Notes: generated by a model from the letters alone, not told the origin. DNA of 64,000 bases from UBA1724 sp963621575 (GCA_963621575.1 CAVFEH010000004.1:62001-126000), one strand, 5' to 3'. Positions 1-9,725 are shown, counted from the stretch's first letter. A program made the numbers and translations.

Positions 1-2
1 TC

Positions 3-386
3 CTCACCAACCGCACCATCGGATACGTCAACGCGCCCTGCATCGGCCAGAAGCTCATCATCGGCGCAGTGAAGGAGCTGGACAAGACCCTCGAGGCACA
101 GGACGCCCAGCGCGTGGTCTACGGGAGACGCCGCGCCCTCATGGCAGAGATCCTGGACGAGGCCGGAATCCCCTACCAGATGCCCGCGGGAACCTTCTAC
201 TTCTTCCCCAAGGCGCCCCACGGGGACGACGACGTGGCCTTCGTCCAGCGCCTGGCGCAGGAGCGCATCCTGGCGGTGCCCGGCTCCGGCTTCGGCTACA
301 AGGGGTACTTCCGTCTCGCCCTCTGCGTGGGCGAGGACGTCATCCGCAACTCCCGTCCCGGATTCATCGCGGCCGCCAAAGGCTAG
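3..386 (+). CDS. Aminotransferase class I/II, C-terminal part (runs in from the left edge)
   Basis: Partial gene: the open frame enters at base 3 and stops at TAG 384-386, leaving about 127 C-terminal residues. They match the small domain of fold-type I PLP aminotransferases of the aspartate aminotransferase family: MPAGTFYFFP, then AVPGSGFG, then YFRLALCV, whose Arg sits where the substrate-carboxylate arginine is expected. The PLP lysine and the substrate-specifying N-terminal two thirds lie outside the window, so the substrate cannot be named. The next gene starts 33 bases downstream on the same strand. Confidence 0.85.
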   Translation, partial: LTNRTIGYVNAPCIGQKLIIGAVKELDKTLEAQDAQRVVYGRRRALMAEILDEAGIPYQMPAGTFYFFPKAPHGDDDVAFVQRLAQERILAVPGSGFGYKGYFRLALCVGEDVIRNSRPGFIAAAKG

Positions 387-419
387 CGCCTGGCGCAACT
401 CCCCCGCAGGTCTCCCGCA

Positions 420-1841
420 GTGAGCGCCCTCCCGAACTCCTTTTCCGCGGATGCGACGTCCGCCCCCGTGGCGGCCGTGCTGGGCGGTGGCTTTTCGGGG
501 CTTGCCGCGGCGTTGCGGCTGGCGTTGCGGGGGATCCCCGTGCGGCTCTGGGAGCGCCACGGACGTCTGGGGGGGATGAACTCCTGGTATGAACGGGACG
601 GCCTGGTGCTGGACACGGGGCTCCACGCCCTCACCAATTTCGTTCCGCCCCAGGAGCGTTCGGCTCCCATGAACCGGGTCTTCCGGCAGCTGCGCATCCG
701 CCGGGAGGAGCTGGGGCTTCTTCCCGCACATCAGGCCGCCATCCGCTTCCCCGGGCACGAACTGATTCTGCGAAACGATTTCGAAGACTTTTCGCGGCAA
801 ATCCGCGGACAATTCCCGGGGGATGCCGCGGGCTTCGGGGCTTTGGCGCGGGAGGTCCTCCGGCGGGGGTACGCCCCGGAGGAGATGGACGGCCTCACCG
901 CCAACGCCCTTCTGAAACGGCATCTGGCCTCTCCCGAACTCCGGGAGATGCTCCGCTTCCCCGTCATGTTCTACGGGAATCCCTCTCCCGATGACATGCC
1001 CGCAGGCGCCTACGCCACCATGTTCCGCAGCGTGCTCATGGAGGGCCTCTGCCGCCCGCGGGGAGGCATCCGGCCCCTTCTGGACCTCCTGGAAAAGCAT
1101 CTCCGGGGAGAGGGTGCCGAGCTTCGGCTGGGGCAGGGCGTCCGGCAACTCCTCCTGGATGGCCGGGGCGCCCTGCGGGCGTTGGTCACAGACCGCGGCG
1201 AGGAGATCCCCTGCACCCGCGCGATCTCCACTCTGGGCGCCCGGGAGACCGCCGCGCTGCTCCCCCAAGGCGCCGCCCCCGCCCTCGCCTGTGCGCCGGA
1301 GGGCGAAATGTGCTTCCTGGAGGCCATCTTCCGCCTGCCGTGCACCCCCGCGGAGCTGGGATTCCCCCACGCGGTACTCTTCTGGAACCAGGGCCAGGAA
1401 TTCCGCTACGAGCCCCCGCCGGACCTCGCCGCCGCCCCGGAGTCCATGCTGGTCTGCGCGCCGGGGAACTATGGCGGGGAGGGCCCGGAAGCCCGTCTTC
1501 TGCGCCTTTCCGCCATCACTTCCTGGCGCCCCTGGGAGGAGCTCCCGCAGCCGGAATACGCCCGCCGGAAGGAACAAGTGTCACGGCGTCTCCGGGCGGC
1601 CCTTCGCAGGGAGTTCCCCGCCTTGGCGGAGGCCCTGGAGCCCCTGGACGCCTTCACTCCGAAGACCATCCGGCGCTTCACCGGACACGCCCGCGGCGCC
1701 ATCTATGGCTCCCCCAGGAAATTCCCCCGGGGGGACACCGGCGTTCCCGGGCTTCTCCTGGCCGGAACCGACCAGGGCCTCCTGGGCGTCCTGGGCTCCA
1801 TGCTCTCCGGAATCCTGATGGCGAACGCCTTTCCGGAGTAG
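420..1841 (+). CDS. FAD-dependent oxidoreductase, phytoene/hydroxysqualene desaturase-like
   Basis: A 473-residue protein with GTG start at 420. An N-terminal Rossmann dinucleotide-binding motif (VLGGGFSGLAAALRL, about residues 20-34) is followed by an acidic strand end (LWERHGRLGGM) that holds the FAD ribose, as in the amine oxidase/phytoene desaturase superfamily. Near the C-terminus, LAGTDQ followed by a Gly-rich helix resembles the second FAD contact of this family. The fold supports flavin-dependent desaturation or dehydroxylation of an isoprenoid such as a carotenoid or hydroxysqualene. No isoprenoid partner gene is adjacent (ispE lies about 8 kb away), so the substrate is unknown. No transmembrane segment is obvious. 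Confidence 0.75.
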   Translation: MSALPNSFSADATSAPVAAVLGGGFSGLAAALRLALRGIPVRLWERHGRLGGMNSWYERDGLVLDTGLHALTNFVPPQERSAPMNRVFRQLRIRREELGLLPAHQAAIRFPGHELILRNDFEDFSRQIRGQFPGDAAGFGALAREVLRRGYAPEEMDGLTANALLKRHLASPELREMLRFPVMFYGNPSPDDMPAGAYATMFRSVLMEGLCRPRGGIRPLLDLLEKHLRGEGAELRLGQGVRQLLLDGRGALRALVTDRGEEIPCTRAISTLGARETAALLPQGAAPALACAPEGEMCFLEAIFRLPCTPAELGFPHAVLFWNQGQEFRYEPPPDLAAAPESMLVCAPGNYGGEGPEARLLRLSAITSWRPWEELPQPEYARRKEQVSRRLRAALRREFPALAEALEPLDAFTPKTIRRFTGHARGAIYGSPRKFPRGDTGVPGLLLAGTDQGLLGVLGSMLSGILMANAFPE

Positions 1842-1871
1842 CCTGCCTCTTTTCAACGACTGGAAGATATC

Positions 1872-4421
1872 ATGGCCGAAAAATCCGCGAAGAACAGCAG
1901 CCCCGCCGGCGAACTCACTCCCGGCATGCGGCAATACATGGAGGCGAAGCGCACCCTGCCCAAGGACACCCTCTTGATGTTCCGCATGGGGGACTTCTAT
2001 GAAATGTTCTTCGACGACGCGAAGATCGCCTCGGGCATCATGAATGTGGTCCTCACCAGCCGCGCCGGCGCGCCGCTGTGCGGCATCCCCTACAAGGCCG
2101 TGCGCCTCTACGTGCCGAAGCTGTTGTCGGCAGGCTACAAGGTGGCGCTGGCCGACCAGATGGAGGATGCGAAGCAGGCGAAGGGCCTGGTGAAGCGGGA
2201 TATCACCGAGGTCATCACCCCCGGCACCGTCATGGAGGACACCCTCCTGGACGACCGCCGCAGCAACTACCTGGCCGCCGTCCTGCCCGCCAAGGGCCGC
2301 TGGGGCCTGGCCACTCTGGAGCTCACGACCGGAGACTTCCGCATCGCCGAGCTCTCCGCGGATTCCCTGGAGGGCGAGCTCACACGCCTGCGTCCCGCCG
2401 AGGTCCTGGCCCCCGCCAGCCTCCTGGAGAACTGGCGTCTGGAGGGCTTCCCCAAGGAGGTCCCCCAAAATCTGAATTGGACGAGCCTGGAGGATTGGCA
2501 TTACGACATCCCCATGGCGCGGGACCTCCTCCTCCGGCACTTCCAGGTCGCCTCCCTCGATGGCTTCGGATGCCGCGGATACACCCTCGCCGTCGGCGCC
2601 GCCGGCGCCATCCTGGACTACGCCTCCACCAGCCTCCGGAAGGACGCCTCAAACATCACCCGCATCGCCACCTACCAGCCCGAAGACTGCCTCGTCCTCG
2701 ACCGCATCTCCCAGCGGAATCTGGAGCTGGTGGAACCCCTCTTCAACGGGGAGAAGAACAACACGCTTCTCTCCGTCATGGACGAGACGGTCACCCCCAT
2801 GGGCGCACGGCTCCTCCGGGAGTGGATGCTGCGGCCCCTCAAGGACAAGGCGCCCATTCTCCAGCGGCAGGACGCCGTGGAGGACCTCTTCCGCGACCCC
2901 GCGTTCCTGGCGCGCCTCCGGGAGCGCCTCTCCGCCATCAAGGACCTGGAGCGCACCGTCACCAGGCTGGCGGTGGGCTCAAGCGCCAGCGCCCGGGATC
3001 TGATTGCCCTGCGCAATGGCCTGGAGACCCTCCCCGACCTGAAGGCGCTCCTGGGCGGCGCGCACTCCGCGCTCCTGCAGGGGCTGGCTTCCGAGCTGGA
3101 GGAGCTCCCCGGGCTCTCCGGACTCATCCGCGACGCCATCGTGGAGGAGCCCCCCGCGCTGGTCCACGACGGCGGCATGTTCCGGGAGGGATACAACCAG
3201 GAGCTGGATGTCCTCCGCAGGGCCTCCTCCGAGGGGAAGGACTGGATCGCCCAGTACCAGCTCCAGGAGCAGCAGCGCACCGGCATCAAGACCCTGAAGG
3301 TTCGCTTCAACAAGGTCTTCGGCTATTACATCGAGATCTCCAAGAGCTTCCTGGACCAGGTGCCCCGGGAATACATCCGCAAGCAGACCATTGTCAACGG
3401 CGAACGCTACATCACCCCCGAGCTCAAGGAGATCGAGGACAAGGTCCTGGGCGCCGACGAGAAGTCCCGCGCCTTGGAATACGAGCTCTTCCAGCAGTTG
3501 CGCCAGCAGGTCTGCCGGCATCTCCCCGGCATCCAGAAGAGCGCCCGCGCCATCTCCCAGGCAGACTGCCTGGAGAGCCTGGCGCAGATCGCCCTCCAGT
3601 ATCACTACACGCGTCCCGAGATCTCCGGGGACCCTGTCCTGGACATCCGCGAGGGCCGGCATCCCGTCCTGGACGCCCGCATGGCCGATGCGCCCTTCGT
3701 GCCCAATGACTGCTCCCTGGATACCGCAGACAACCAGATCGCCATCATCACCGGCCCCAACATGGCCGGAAAGTCCACCTACATCCGGCAGGTGGCGCTC
3801 CTGGTCCTGATGGCGCAGATGGGCTCCTTCATCCCCGCCCGGCAGGCCACCGTGGGGCTGGCCGACCGGATCTTCACCCGCGTGGGGGCGGCCGACGACC
3901 TCTCCCGGGGGCAGTCCACTTTCATGGTCGAGATGGTGGAGACCGCAAACATCCTCAACCACGCCACCCCCAGGAGCCTCATCATCCTGGACGAGATCGG
4001 ACGCGGCACCTCCACCTTCGACGGACTCTCCCTGGCCTGGGCAATCGCGGAGTTCCTCCACGACACGCCCTCCGCAAAGGCCCGCACCCTCTTCGCCACG
4101 CACTACCACGAGCTCACGGATTTGGCCGTCACCAAGAAAGGCATTCGGAACTACAACGTGGTGGTTCGCGAGCAGGGCGAACAGATCCTTTTCCTTCGCA
4201 AAATCCTCCCCGGCGTCGCTGACAAGAGCTACGGCATCCACGTGGCACGGCTCGCCGGAATCCCCCGAAAGATCCTTTCCCGCGCACAGCAGGTCCTGGA
4301 AAATCTGGAATCCAACGAATTTGACGAAAACGACAGGCAGCGCCCCAAGCTCGCCGAAACCAAGCGACGCGGCCACCGCTCCCCCGCCGACAATCCCAAT
4401 CAGCTGTCGCTGGGATTCTGA
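1872..4421 (+). CDS. mutS: DNA mismatch repair ATPase MutS
   Basis: An 849-residue protein of normal MutS length. The N-terminal mismatch-binding domain carries the GDFYEMF motif (Phe-x-Glu of the mismatch wedge) near residue 42. The C-terminal ABC-type ATPase has Walker A GPNMAGKST at about residues 628-636 and Walker B LIILDEIGRGTS. MutS recognises mismatches and small loops and recruits MutL. The Walker A Ala replaces the more usual Gly (GPNMGGKS), a tolerated variant. ATG at 1872 is preceded by GGAAG. It lies 30 bases after the oxidoreductase; no mutL is in the window. Confidence 0.97.
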   Translation: MAEKSAKNSSPAGELTPGMRQYMEAKRTLPKDTLLMFRMGDFYEMFFDDAKIASGIMNVVLTSRAGAPLCGIPYKAVRLYVPKLLSAGYKVALADQMEDAKQAKGLVKRDITEVITPGTVMEDTLLDDRRSNYLAAVLPAKGRWGLATLELTTGDFRIAELSADSLEGELTRLRPAEVLAPASLLENWRLEGFPKEVPQNLNWTSLEDWHYDIPMARDLLLRHFQVASLDGFGCRGYTLAVGAAGAILDYASTSLRKDASNITRIATYQPEDCLVLDRISQRNLELVEPLFNGEKNNTLLSVMDETVTPMGARLLREWMLRPLKDKAPILQRQDAVEDLFRDPAFLARLRERLSAIKDLERTVTRLAVGSSASARDLIALRNGLETLPDLKALLGGAHSALLQGLASELEELPGLSGLIRDAIVEEPPALVHDGGMFREGYNQELDVLRRASSEGKDWIAQYQLQEQQRTGIKTLKVRFNKVFGYYIEISKSFLDQVPREYIRKQTIVNGERYITPELKEIEDKVLGADEKSRALEYELFQQLRQQVCRHLPGIQKSARAISQADCLESLAQIALQYHYTRPEISGDPVLDIREGRHPVLDARMADAPFVPNDCSLDTADNQIAIITGPNMAGKSTYIRQVALLVLMAQMGSFIPARQATVGLADRIFTRVGAADDLSRGQSTFMVEMVETANILNHATPRSLIILDEIGRGTSTFDGLSLAWAIAEFLHDTPSAKARTLFATHYHELTDLAVTKKGIRNYNVVVREQGEQILFLRKILPGVADKSYGIHVARLAGIPRKILSRAQQVLENLESNEFDENDRQRPKLAETKRRGHRSPADNPNQLSLGF

Positions 4422-4508
4422 AGCCCGGCTTTGGGGTGGTTTGGCGTCATGCCGCGGCGACGGGCCCCACGGCAAAGTGGCCACCACTCTACTTTCCTCC
4501 TTTTTTCC

Positions 4509-5840
4509 ATGTTTCTGGTCTACAATCTCCTCTTCCCCTTCCTTCTCCTTCTCTACATGCCCTTCTACGTGGTGCATATCCTGCGGCGCGGTGGGCTGAC
4601 GAAGGACTTCTGGGAGCGCTTCGGCATCTTTCCGCAGGAGGCAAAGGAGCGCCTGGCGGCGCTGAAGGCGCGTCCGGTGTGGATCCACGCCGTCTCCGTG
4701 GGCGAGACCGTGGAGGCGGTCTCCTTCATCGCGCGCTGGCGGGAACGCCATCCCACGGAGGCCTTCGTCTTTACCTGCGGCACCTCGACGGGCTTCGCCA
4801 CTGCAAGGAAGAAGCTCCCCGCCGACGTGGTCTGCCTCTACTGCCCCATGGACTGCTGGTGGATGGTGCAGCACGCATACGCCCTCATTCGCCCTCGCCT
4901 GGTGGCTATCCTGGAGGTGGAGATCTGGCCCAATCTGATCCTCCAGGCGCGCAGGCGCGGCATCCCGGTTGTCATGGTCAACGGGCGCCTCTCCGACCGC
5001 TCCAGCCAGGGATACGCCAGATGGGGATGCGTCTTCCGCAGGCTCTTCCGGAGCTATGCGCTTCTCTGCGTGCAGACCCCCGAGGACGCCGCGCGGCTGG
5101 AGCACGTCATTGGAAAAGACGACCGCATCCACGTGGTGGGCACCGTCAAATTCGACCAGGTGGCCGATGGGGGGCCCGCCGATTTGGGCGATGTGCTGGC
5201 GCGGGCCTTCGGCGAGGGCGGGCATCCGCTCTTCTGCGTGGGAAGCACCCACCCCGGCGAGGAGGAGCTTGTCTGCGAGGCGTATGCCCGGGCGCTGGTC
5301 TCCCAGCCGCAATGGCGAATGGTCCTGGTGCCCCGCCACGCCGAACGTGGCGCCGAAGTCGTGAAGATCCTGGAGGCCTTCCATCTCCCCTGGCAGTCCG
5401 TGGCACCCATTCCCGGAACAACCCCCACGTCCGCCGGAGAGGCGCAGGTGCTCCTGGTCAACACCACCGGGCAGCTCATGGCCTACTACCGCGCGGCGGA
5501 GCTCTGCTACGTGGGCAAGAGCCTGGCGGGACAGACCGGCGGGCACAACATCATCGAGCCCGCCATCTTCGGAAAGGCCATCCTCTACGGCTCCCACATG
5601 GAGAACTTCCGGCAGGTGGACCAGCTCTTCCGGGAGGCGAAGGCCGCCTTCCCCGTGGAGGGCGACAATCTCTTCTTCCCCGCCCTCCAGACCCTCATGT
5701 CCCAGCCCGAAAAGCGCCGCGAGCTGGGCGGGCGCGCCTTGGCGCTGGTCCGGAAACACCGCGGCGCCATCGACCGCACGCTGGATCTGCTGGACCAGAA
5801 TCCCGAAACCGCCTTCCCCGAAGGCCAGAGGGCGCGGTAG
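4509..5840 (+). CDS. waaA: 3-deoxy-D-manno-octulosonic acid (Kdo) transferase
   Basis: A 443-residue GT30 family protein that transfers Kdo from CMP-Kdo to lipid IVA, the first step of LPS inner-core assembly at the inner membrane. It starts with a hydrophobic N-terminal anchor (FLVYNLLFPFLLLLY). It then has AVSVGE, whose Glu is the family's catalytic base, EVEIWPN, VGSTHPGEE in the nucleotide-binding half, and GGHNIIEPA near the C-terminus. An upstream GTG/ATG extension to 4431 is open but reads as non-family sequence. ATG 4509 follows a pyrimidine tract without Shine-Dalgarno and places the anchor at the N-terminus. Its presence indicates a diderm with LPS. Confidence 0.93.
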   Translation: MFLVYNLLFPFLLLLYMPFYVVHILRRGGLTKDFWERFGIFPQEAKERLAALKARPVWIHAVSVGETVEAVSFIARWRERHPTEAFVFTCGTSTGFATARKKLPADVVCLYCPMDCWWMVQHAYALIRPRLVAILEVEIWPNLILQARRRGIPVVMVNGRLSDRSSQGYARWGCVFRRLFRSYALLCVQTPEDAARLEHVIGKDDRIHVVGTVKFDQVADGGPADLGDVLARAFGEGGHPLFCVGSTHPGEEELVCEAYARALVSQPQWRMVLVPRHAERGAEVVKILEAFHLPWQSVAPIPGTTPTSAGEAQVLLVNTTGQLMAYYRAAELCYVGKSLAGQTGGHNIIEPAIFGKAILYGSHMENFRQVDQLFREAKAAFPVEGDNLFFPALQTLMSQPEKRRELGGRALALVRKHRGAIDRTLDLLDQNPETAFPEGQRAR

Positions 5841-5876
5841 CCGCGGGATCCGGTGCCTTCCATTGTCCCGCCATCC

Positions 5877-8441
5877 ATGGATCCCGCACGCCTCCCCATC
5901 CAGGAAATCCGCGAAGACTTCCGGGAGACCATGGCGTCCCCCGGCGCCGCCTGCGTCCTCTCCGCGCCCACCGGTTCCGGAAAGTCCACCCAGCTGCCAA
6001 AGTGGCTGCTGGAGTTGCTGCCCGATGACCGGAAGATCCTGGTGCTGCAGCCCCGGCGGCTGGCGGCGCGGATGCTCTCCGAACGTGTGGCCTGGGAGCT
6101 GGGGGAGAAGGCCGGCGGGCGGGCGGGATATGTGACCCGCTATGAACGCGCCGTGGGGCCCCGTACCCGCGTCCTCTTCGTCACCGAGGGAATTCTCACG
6201 CGGATGCTCCTTCATCCCCGGGAGCTGGACGACTACGGCTGCATTGTATTCGACGAATTCCACCAGCGGACTCTGGATGCCGACCTGGGGCTGGCCATGG
6301 CCGCCAATCTCCGCGCCACCACCCGGCCCGATCTGCGGCTGGTGGTCATGAGCGCCACCCTGGACAGCCGGCAGGTGGTTGAGTACCTCCCCGGCAGTCG
6401 GCTCCTCCAGTCGGAGGGGCGTTGCTTCCCCGTGGACGTCTCCTACACCCCCAGGACCGGTTTCCGGAACCTCTACCAGGCCGGCGCCGACGCCCTCCGC
6501 GAATATCTGGAAAAGGGCGTGGCCGGCGATGTCCTCTTCTTCCTCCCCGGCGCCGCCGAGATCCGCCAGGCGGCGGAGACCCTCCAGCGGACCAAATTCC
6601 CCGAGCCGCTGGCCCTCATGCCCCTCTATGGCGACATGGCCCCCGAGGCACAGCACGCCGTCATGGAGCCCGCCGACCGCCGGAAGGTGATTCTGGCCAC
6701 CAATATCGCCGAGACCAGTCTCACCATCCCCGGCATCCGCATCGTCATCGACAGCGGCCTGGCCAAGATCAGCCGCTACGACGCCCAGCGCGGCGTCAAT
6801 ATCCTGGAGACGCAGCCCATCTCCGACGACGCCGCGCAACAGCGCACGGGGCGGGCGGGCCGGGAAGCCCCCGGCGTCTGCCGGCGCCTCTGGAGCCCCC
6901 TGGAACAGGACCACCGCACCCTGCACGGACTCCCCGAAATCCAACGGCTGGACTTGGCAGACCCCATCCTCACCGTCCATTGCTACGGCTTCGCAGACGA
7001 CAGGGCGTTCCCCTGGTTCGAGCGCCCCCAGGAGAAGGCCGCCTCCGGCGCCCGGGAGCTCTTGACCTCCCTGGGACTCCTCCTGCCAGACGGCACGGTC
7101 TCCCCGAACGGACGGGAGGCCCGCAAATACCCCGTGCACCCGCGGCTGGCGCTTATGCTCCTCCTGGGGGCGCGCCGCGGCGTCTTCCGGGAGGCTTGCG
7201 GTGCCGCCGCCATCCTGGAGGGACGCCCCATGATGCTCCGGCAGGGCTCCGCCTCCATTCTCACACAACAGCGGAATGGCCTCCGGCACGGCCGCGGCTC
7301 CCGGACCCCCGGGGAACAGCCGCCTCCGGAATCCGATTTTCTGGCGCAGCTCACTCTCCTTCGACAGGCGAAGGAGGCCCGCTTCGCCGACGACGCCTGC
7401 GCCCGGCTGGGAGTGCTGGGCGGCGCCGCCCGGGAGATTTGCCGCAGCTGGCAGGATCTCCTCCGCCTTGCCCCGAAGGAGGGTTCTGCCCCCGCGCAGA
7501 ATCCCGCCACGGAGCTGGCGCGCATCCTCCTGGAGTGCTTCCCCGACCGGCTGGCACGGCGCCTGGACCGCGGCACCCTCAATTGCGAACTGGCGCACAG
7601 GAGGCGCGCCGTCCTCTCCCCGCAATCCCTGGTGCGGGACGAACCACTCCTGGTGGCCGGCGAACTCCGCGCAGTCAGCGCCGGAAACACCCCCGGAATG
7701 ACCACCGAGCTCTCTTTGGTCTCCGGTGTCCGCGAGGAATGGCTCTGGGAGCTCTTCCCCGATGCCCTCAAGGAGGCGGACGCGCTTCTCTGGGACGGTG
7801 TCCGGCAGCAGGTGGTCCGCCGCCGCACGCTTTCCTGCCTGGGCGTGGTCCTGGAGGAGTCCGTCCGCCAGGACGCCGATCCCGTGCGGGGCTCGCAACT
7901 CCTCTACGAACAGGTCTCCTCCACCAACAACATGCCGCTGTTGGGATGGGACGACTCCTGCCAGGAGTGGATTGACCGCGTGCAGTTCCTCCGGGAACAC
8001 TTCCCGCAGCTCGGACTCCCCGAATACTCCGCCGGGGAGTGCGACGCCGTCCGAAGGGAACTCTGCCAGGGCGAGACCAAATACGCCGCCGTCCGGAACA
8101 AGCCGGCGCTGCCCTATCTCCAGGCGCTCCTCACACCGCAGCAGATCGCCGATGTACAGCGGCTGGCGCCACCCTTCCTGCCACTCCCCAGAAACCGGAG
8201 GCTCCGGCTGGAATACCACCCGGGACAACCCCCAAAGGGACGCGCAAAAATCCAGGAACTCTACGATGTCACGGGACCCGTCACCGTCGGAAACGGAAAA
8301 ATCCCCGTACTCCTCGACATCCTCGCTCCAAACTTCCGGACTGTCCAAATCACCGACGACCTCCCGCGCTTCTGGAATGTCCATTACCCCGGCATCAAGT
8401 CGCAGCTCCAGAGGCGCTACCCGAAGCACGAGTGGCGCTGA
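5877..8441 (+). CDS. hrpB: ATP-dependent DEAH-type helicase HrpB
   Basis: An 854-residue superfamily 2 helicase. Motif I is SAPTGSGKST, motif II is DEFHQRTLDADLGLAM (the DEFH variant typical of HrpB rather than DEAH), motif III is MSATL, and motif VI is QRTGRAGR. The C-terminus ends in the HrpB-specific block (HYPGIKSQLQRRYPKHEW). HrpB acts on RNA or nucleic acid in an ATP-dependent way; its physiological role is poorly defined. An in-frame GTG at 5853 would add eight residues; ATG 5877 is preferred. It follows waaA by 36 bases and is closed by an intrinsic terminator at 8447-8485. Confidence 0.93.
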   Translation: MDPARLPIQEIREDFRETMASPGAACVLSAPTGSGKSTQLPKWLLELLPDDRKILVLQPRRLAARMLSERVAWELGEKAGGRAGYVTRYERAVGPRTRVLFVTEGILTRMLLHPRELDDYGCIVFDEFHQRTLDADLGLAMAANLRATTRPDLRLVVMSATLDSRQVVEYLPGSRLLQSEGRCFPVDVSYTPRTGFRNLYQAGADALREYLEKGVAGDVLFFLPGAAEIRQAAETLQRTKFPEPLALMPLYGDMAPEAQHAVMEPADRRKVILATNIAETSLTIPGIRIVIDSGLAKISRYDAQRGVNILETQPISDDAAQQRTGRAGREAPGVCRRLWSPLEQDHRTLHGLPEIQRLDLADPILTVHCYGFADDRAFPWFERPQEKAASGARELLTSLGLLLPDGTVSPNGREARKYPVHPRLALMLLLGARRGVFREACGAAAILEGRPMMLRQGSASILTQQRNGLRHGRGSRTPGEQPPPESDFLAQLTLLRQAKEARFADDACARLGVLGGAAREICRSWQDLLRLAPKEGSAPAQNPATELARILLECFPDRLARRLDRGTLNCELAHRRRAVLSPQSLVRDEPLLVAGELRAVSAGNTPGMTTELSLVSGVREEWLWELFPDALKEADALLWDGVRQQVVRRRTLSCLGVVLEESVRQDADPVRGSQLLYEQVSSTNNMPLLGWDDSCQEWIDRVQFLREHFPQLGLPEYSAGECDAVRRELCQGETKYAAVRNKPALPYLQALLTPQQIADVQRLAPPFLPLPRNRRLRLEYHPGQPPKGRAKIQELYDVTGPVTVGNGKIPVLLDILAPNFRTVQITDDLPRFWNVHYPGIKSQLQRRYPKHEWR

Positions 8442-8446
8442 GGGAC

Positions 8447-8485
8447 AACCGGAGGATCGCCGAATCTTCGTCGCATCCGGTTTTT
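8447..8485 (+). terminator. Intrinsic terminator after hrpB
   Basis: Stem AACCGGA (8447-8453) pairs with TCCGGTT (8476-8482), with a possible inner CGAA/TTCG stem, followed by an uninterrupted T run (8481-8485). It sits 5 bases after the hrpB stop and separates hrpB from the AraC gene. Confidence 0.7.
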
Positions 8486-8582
8486 ATTCGCAGAAAAACA
8501 ACAGGAGCACGGCCATAAATCTCGTTTCTGTGTTAAAATATTGACATCCACCAAGACAAAACAACACAGGAATTCCCTTGCC

Positions 8583-9509
8583 ATGGCAGACGAATCCAAC
8601 AATGCCCACGTTTATGATTTTTATCCCTGGGTGTGTCCGGAGGTCTTTGCCGAGCCCGTGGAGGGCCTCCCCTTCAATGTGGCGAAGGACACCTTTTCCC
8701 GCAACCCCATCGTCCTCCATTCCCACGATTTCATCGAGATCGCCATGATCACCAACGGCAAGGGGACCTACAAGACCCCCGATGGGGAATTTCCCATCCG
8801 CCGTGGGGATGTTTTCCTCATACCCAAAGGAAACATCCACGCGTATTCGCCTCCTGGCGCCTTGGAGGTCATGAATCTCCTGATAAAGGATTCCTCCGCC
8901 TTGAAGGAATTCTCCGAGCTCTCCGTCGAACCCGCCATGCGCTGCTTCCTGGAGCTGGAGCCGCTCTTCCGGGGACAGGATAACTTCCAGAACCGCCTCC
9001 ATCTCGATGGCGAGAAGCTCAACCAGCTCGTCTTCTACTGGGAGCGCATTGCACAGGAGCTCCGGGAGCGGGAGGAGTTCTTCCATGACATGGTCCATAC
9101 CCTGGTCCGCTGCTTCCTCTCCCTCCTCTGCCGCTTCTGCAACCAGATGCAGGGCGTGGGCGACCAGGGGCTCCTGAACCTGGCGAAGGCGCTGCGGTAC
9201 ATCGAGACGCAATACGGATCCCCCATCACCTGCCCCGACCTGGCGCGCATCTCCGGGCGAAACCAGAAAAAGTTCACCAGGGACTTCTTCCAGGCCACCG
9301 GAAAACCCCCCGCGAACTATCTCCTTTCCTTCCGGCTCAAGAAGGCCTGCGAAAAACTCGCAAACACCGATATCCCCATCCAGACCATTGCGCAAAAGTG
9401 CGGATTCTGCGACGCCTCGCACTTCGGACAGCAGTTCCAGAGGCACTTCAATCTCACCCCCTCCGCCTACCGCGCGCAGCATCGGGGGAATCCGGGGACG
9501 ACGAAGTAA
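8583..9509 (+). CDS. AraC-family transcriptional regulator with cupin sensor domain
   Basis: A 308-residue regulator. The N-terminal half is a cupin-type AraC ligand domain (LHSHDFIEIAMITNGKGTY, then RRGDVFLIPKGNIHAY). The C-terminal ~100 residues hold the double helix-turn-helix, ending in IAQKCGFCDASHFGQQFQRH and the conserved LTPSAYR. Such proteins usually respond to a sugar or small carbohydrate and activate nearby genes; no obvious target is adjacent and the gene is isolated between a terminator and a tRNA gene. A TTG at 8541 would add 14 residues, but ATG 8583 begins just before the conserved region. TTAAAATATTGAC at 8533-8545 could be its -10 region. Confidence 0.88.
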   Translation: MADESNNAHVYDFYPWVCPEVFAEPVEGLPFNVAKDTFSRNPIVLHSHDFIEIAMITNGKGTYKTPDGEFPIRRGDVFLIPKGNIHAYSPPGALEVMNLLIKDSSALKEFSELSVEPAMRCFLELEPLFRGQDNFQNRLHLDGEKLNQLVFYWERIAQELREREEFFHDMVHTLVRCFLSLLCRFCNQMQGVGDQGLLNLAKALRYIETQYGSPITCPDLARISGRNQKKFTRDFFQATGKPPANYLLSFRLKKACEKLANTDIPIQTIAQKCGFCDASHFGQQFQRHFNLTPSAYRAQHRGNPGTTK

Positions 9510-9580
9510 AGCGGCGCACCCGTCAGGATCCCGCCTTCCGCGCGGAGGCCACCCTTGTGGCGAAAACGCCTTCGCAGGGA

Positions 9581-9588
9581 GTATAGTA
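9581..9588 (+). promoter_or_regulatory. -10-like element (GTATAGTA) before tRNA-Gln
   Basis: GTATAGTA lies 19 bases upstream of the mature tRNA 5' end, a fitting distance for a short 5' leader. It belongs to a recurrent octamer set in this window (see findings). A clear -35 box is not visible; TTGTGG at about 9555-9560 is too far away. Confidence 0.45.
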
Positions 9589-9607
9589 CGCCGCTGTCAT
9601 CTTCGGC

Positions 9608-9681
9608 GTCCCCATGGTGTAATGGTAGCACAAGTGTTTTTGGTACATTTAGACTAGGTCCGAATCCTGGTGGGGATGCCA
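9608..9681 (+). tRNA. tRNA-Gln (anticodon UUG), CCA encoded
   Basis: A 74-base cloverleaf by inspection. The acceptor stem GTCCCCA/TGGGGAT has one G-T pair at the top, with discriminator G and encoded CCA (9679-9681). The D arm is GTGT/GCAC with GG in the loop. The anticodon stem AGTGT/ACATT carries loop TTTTGGT, so positions 34-36 are TTG. The T arm is CTAGG/CCTGG with loop TCCGAAT (the first T of TTC is retained, the second is C). G73 fits bacterial tRNA-Gln identity. It is followed directly by a terminator. Confidence 0.93.
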
Positions 9682-9692
9682 TTTTCCGGTCC

Positions 9693-9725
9693 AAAGGCGG
9701 AGCCGCAACGCGGCCTCCGCCTTTT
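9693..9725 (+). terminator. Intrinsic terminator after tRNA-Gln
   Basis: AAAGGCGGAG (9693-9702) pairs with CTCCGCCTTT (9715-9724), ending in TTTT. It starts 11 bases after the tRNA CCA. Read on the other strand, the A-rich arm also gives a T tail, so it may also end ispE/miaB transcription from the minus strand. Confidence 0.75.

Noticed and set aside
2979..8429. A very long (about 1816-codon) open frame on the minus strand.
   Set aside because: It lies wholly antisense to mutS, waaA and hrpB, which are clear genes. In high-GC DNA with C-ending codons the opposite strand often lacks stops; its translation is low-complexity Gly/Val/His-rich with no motifs.
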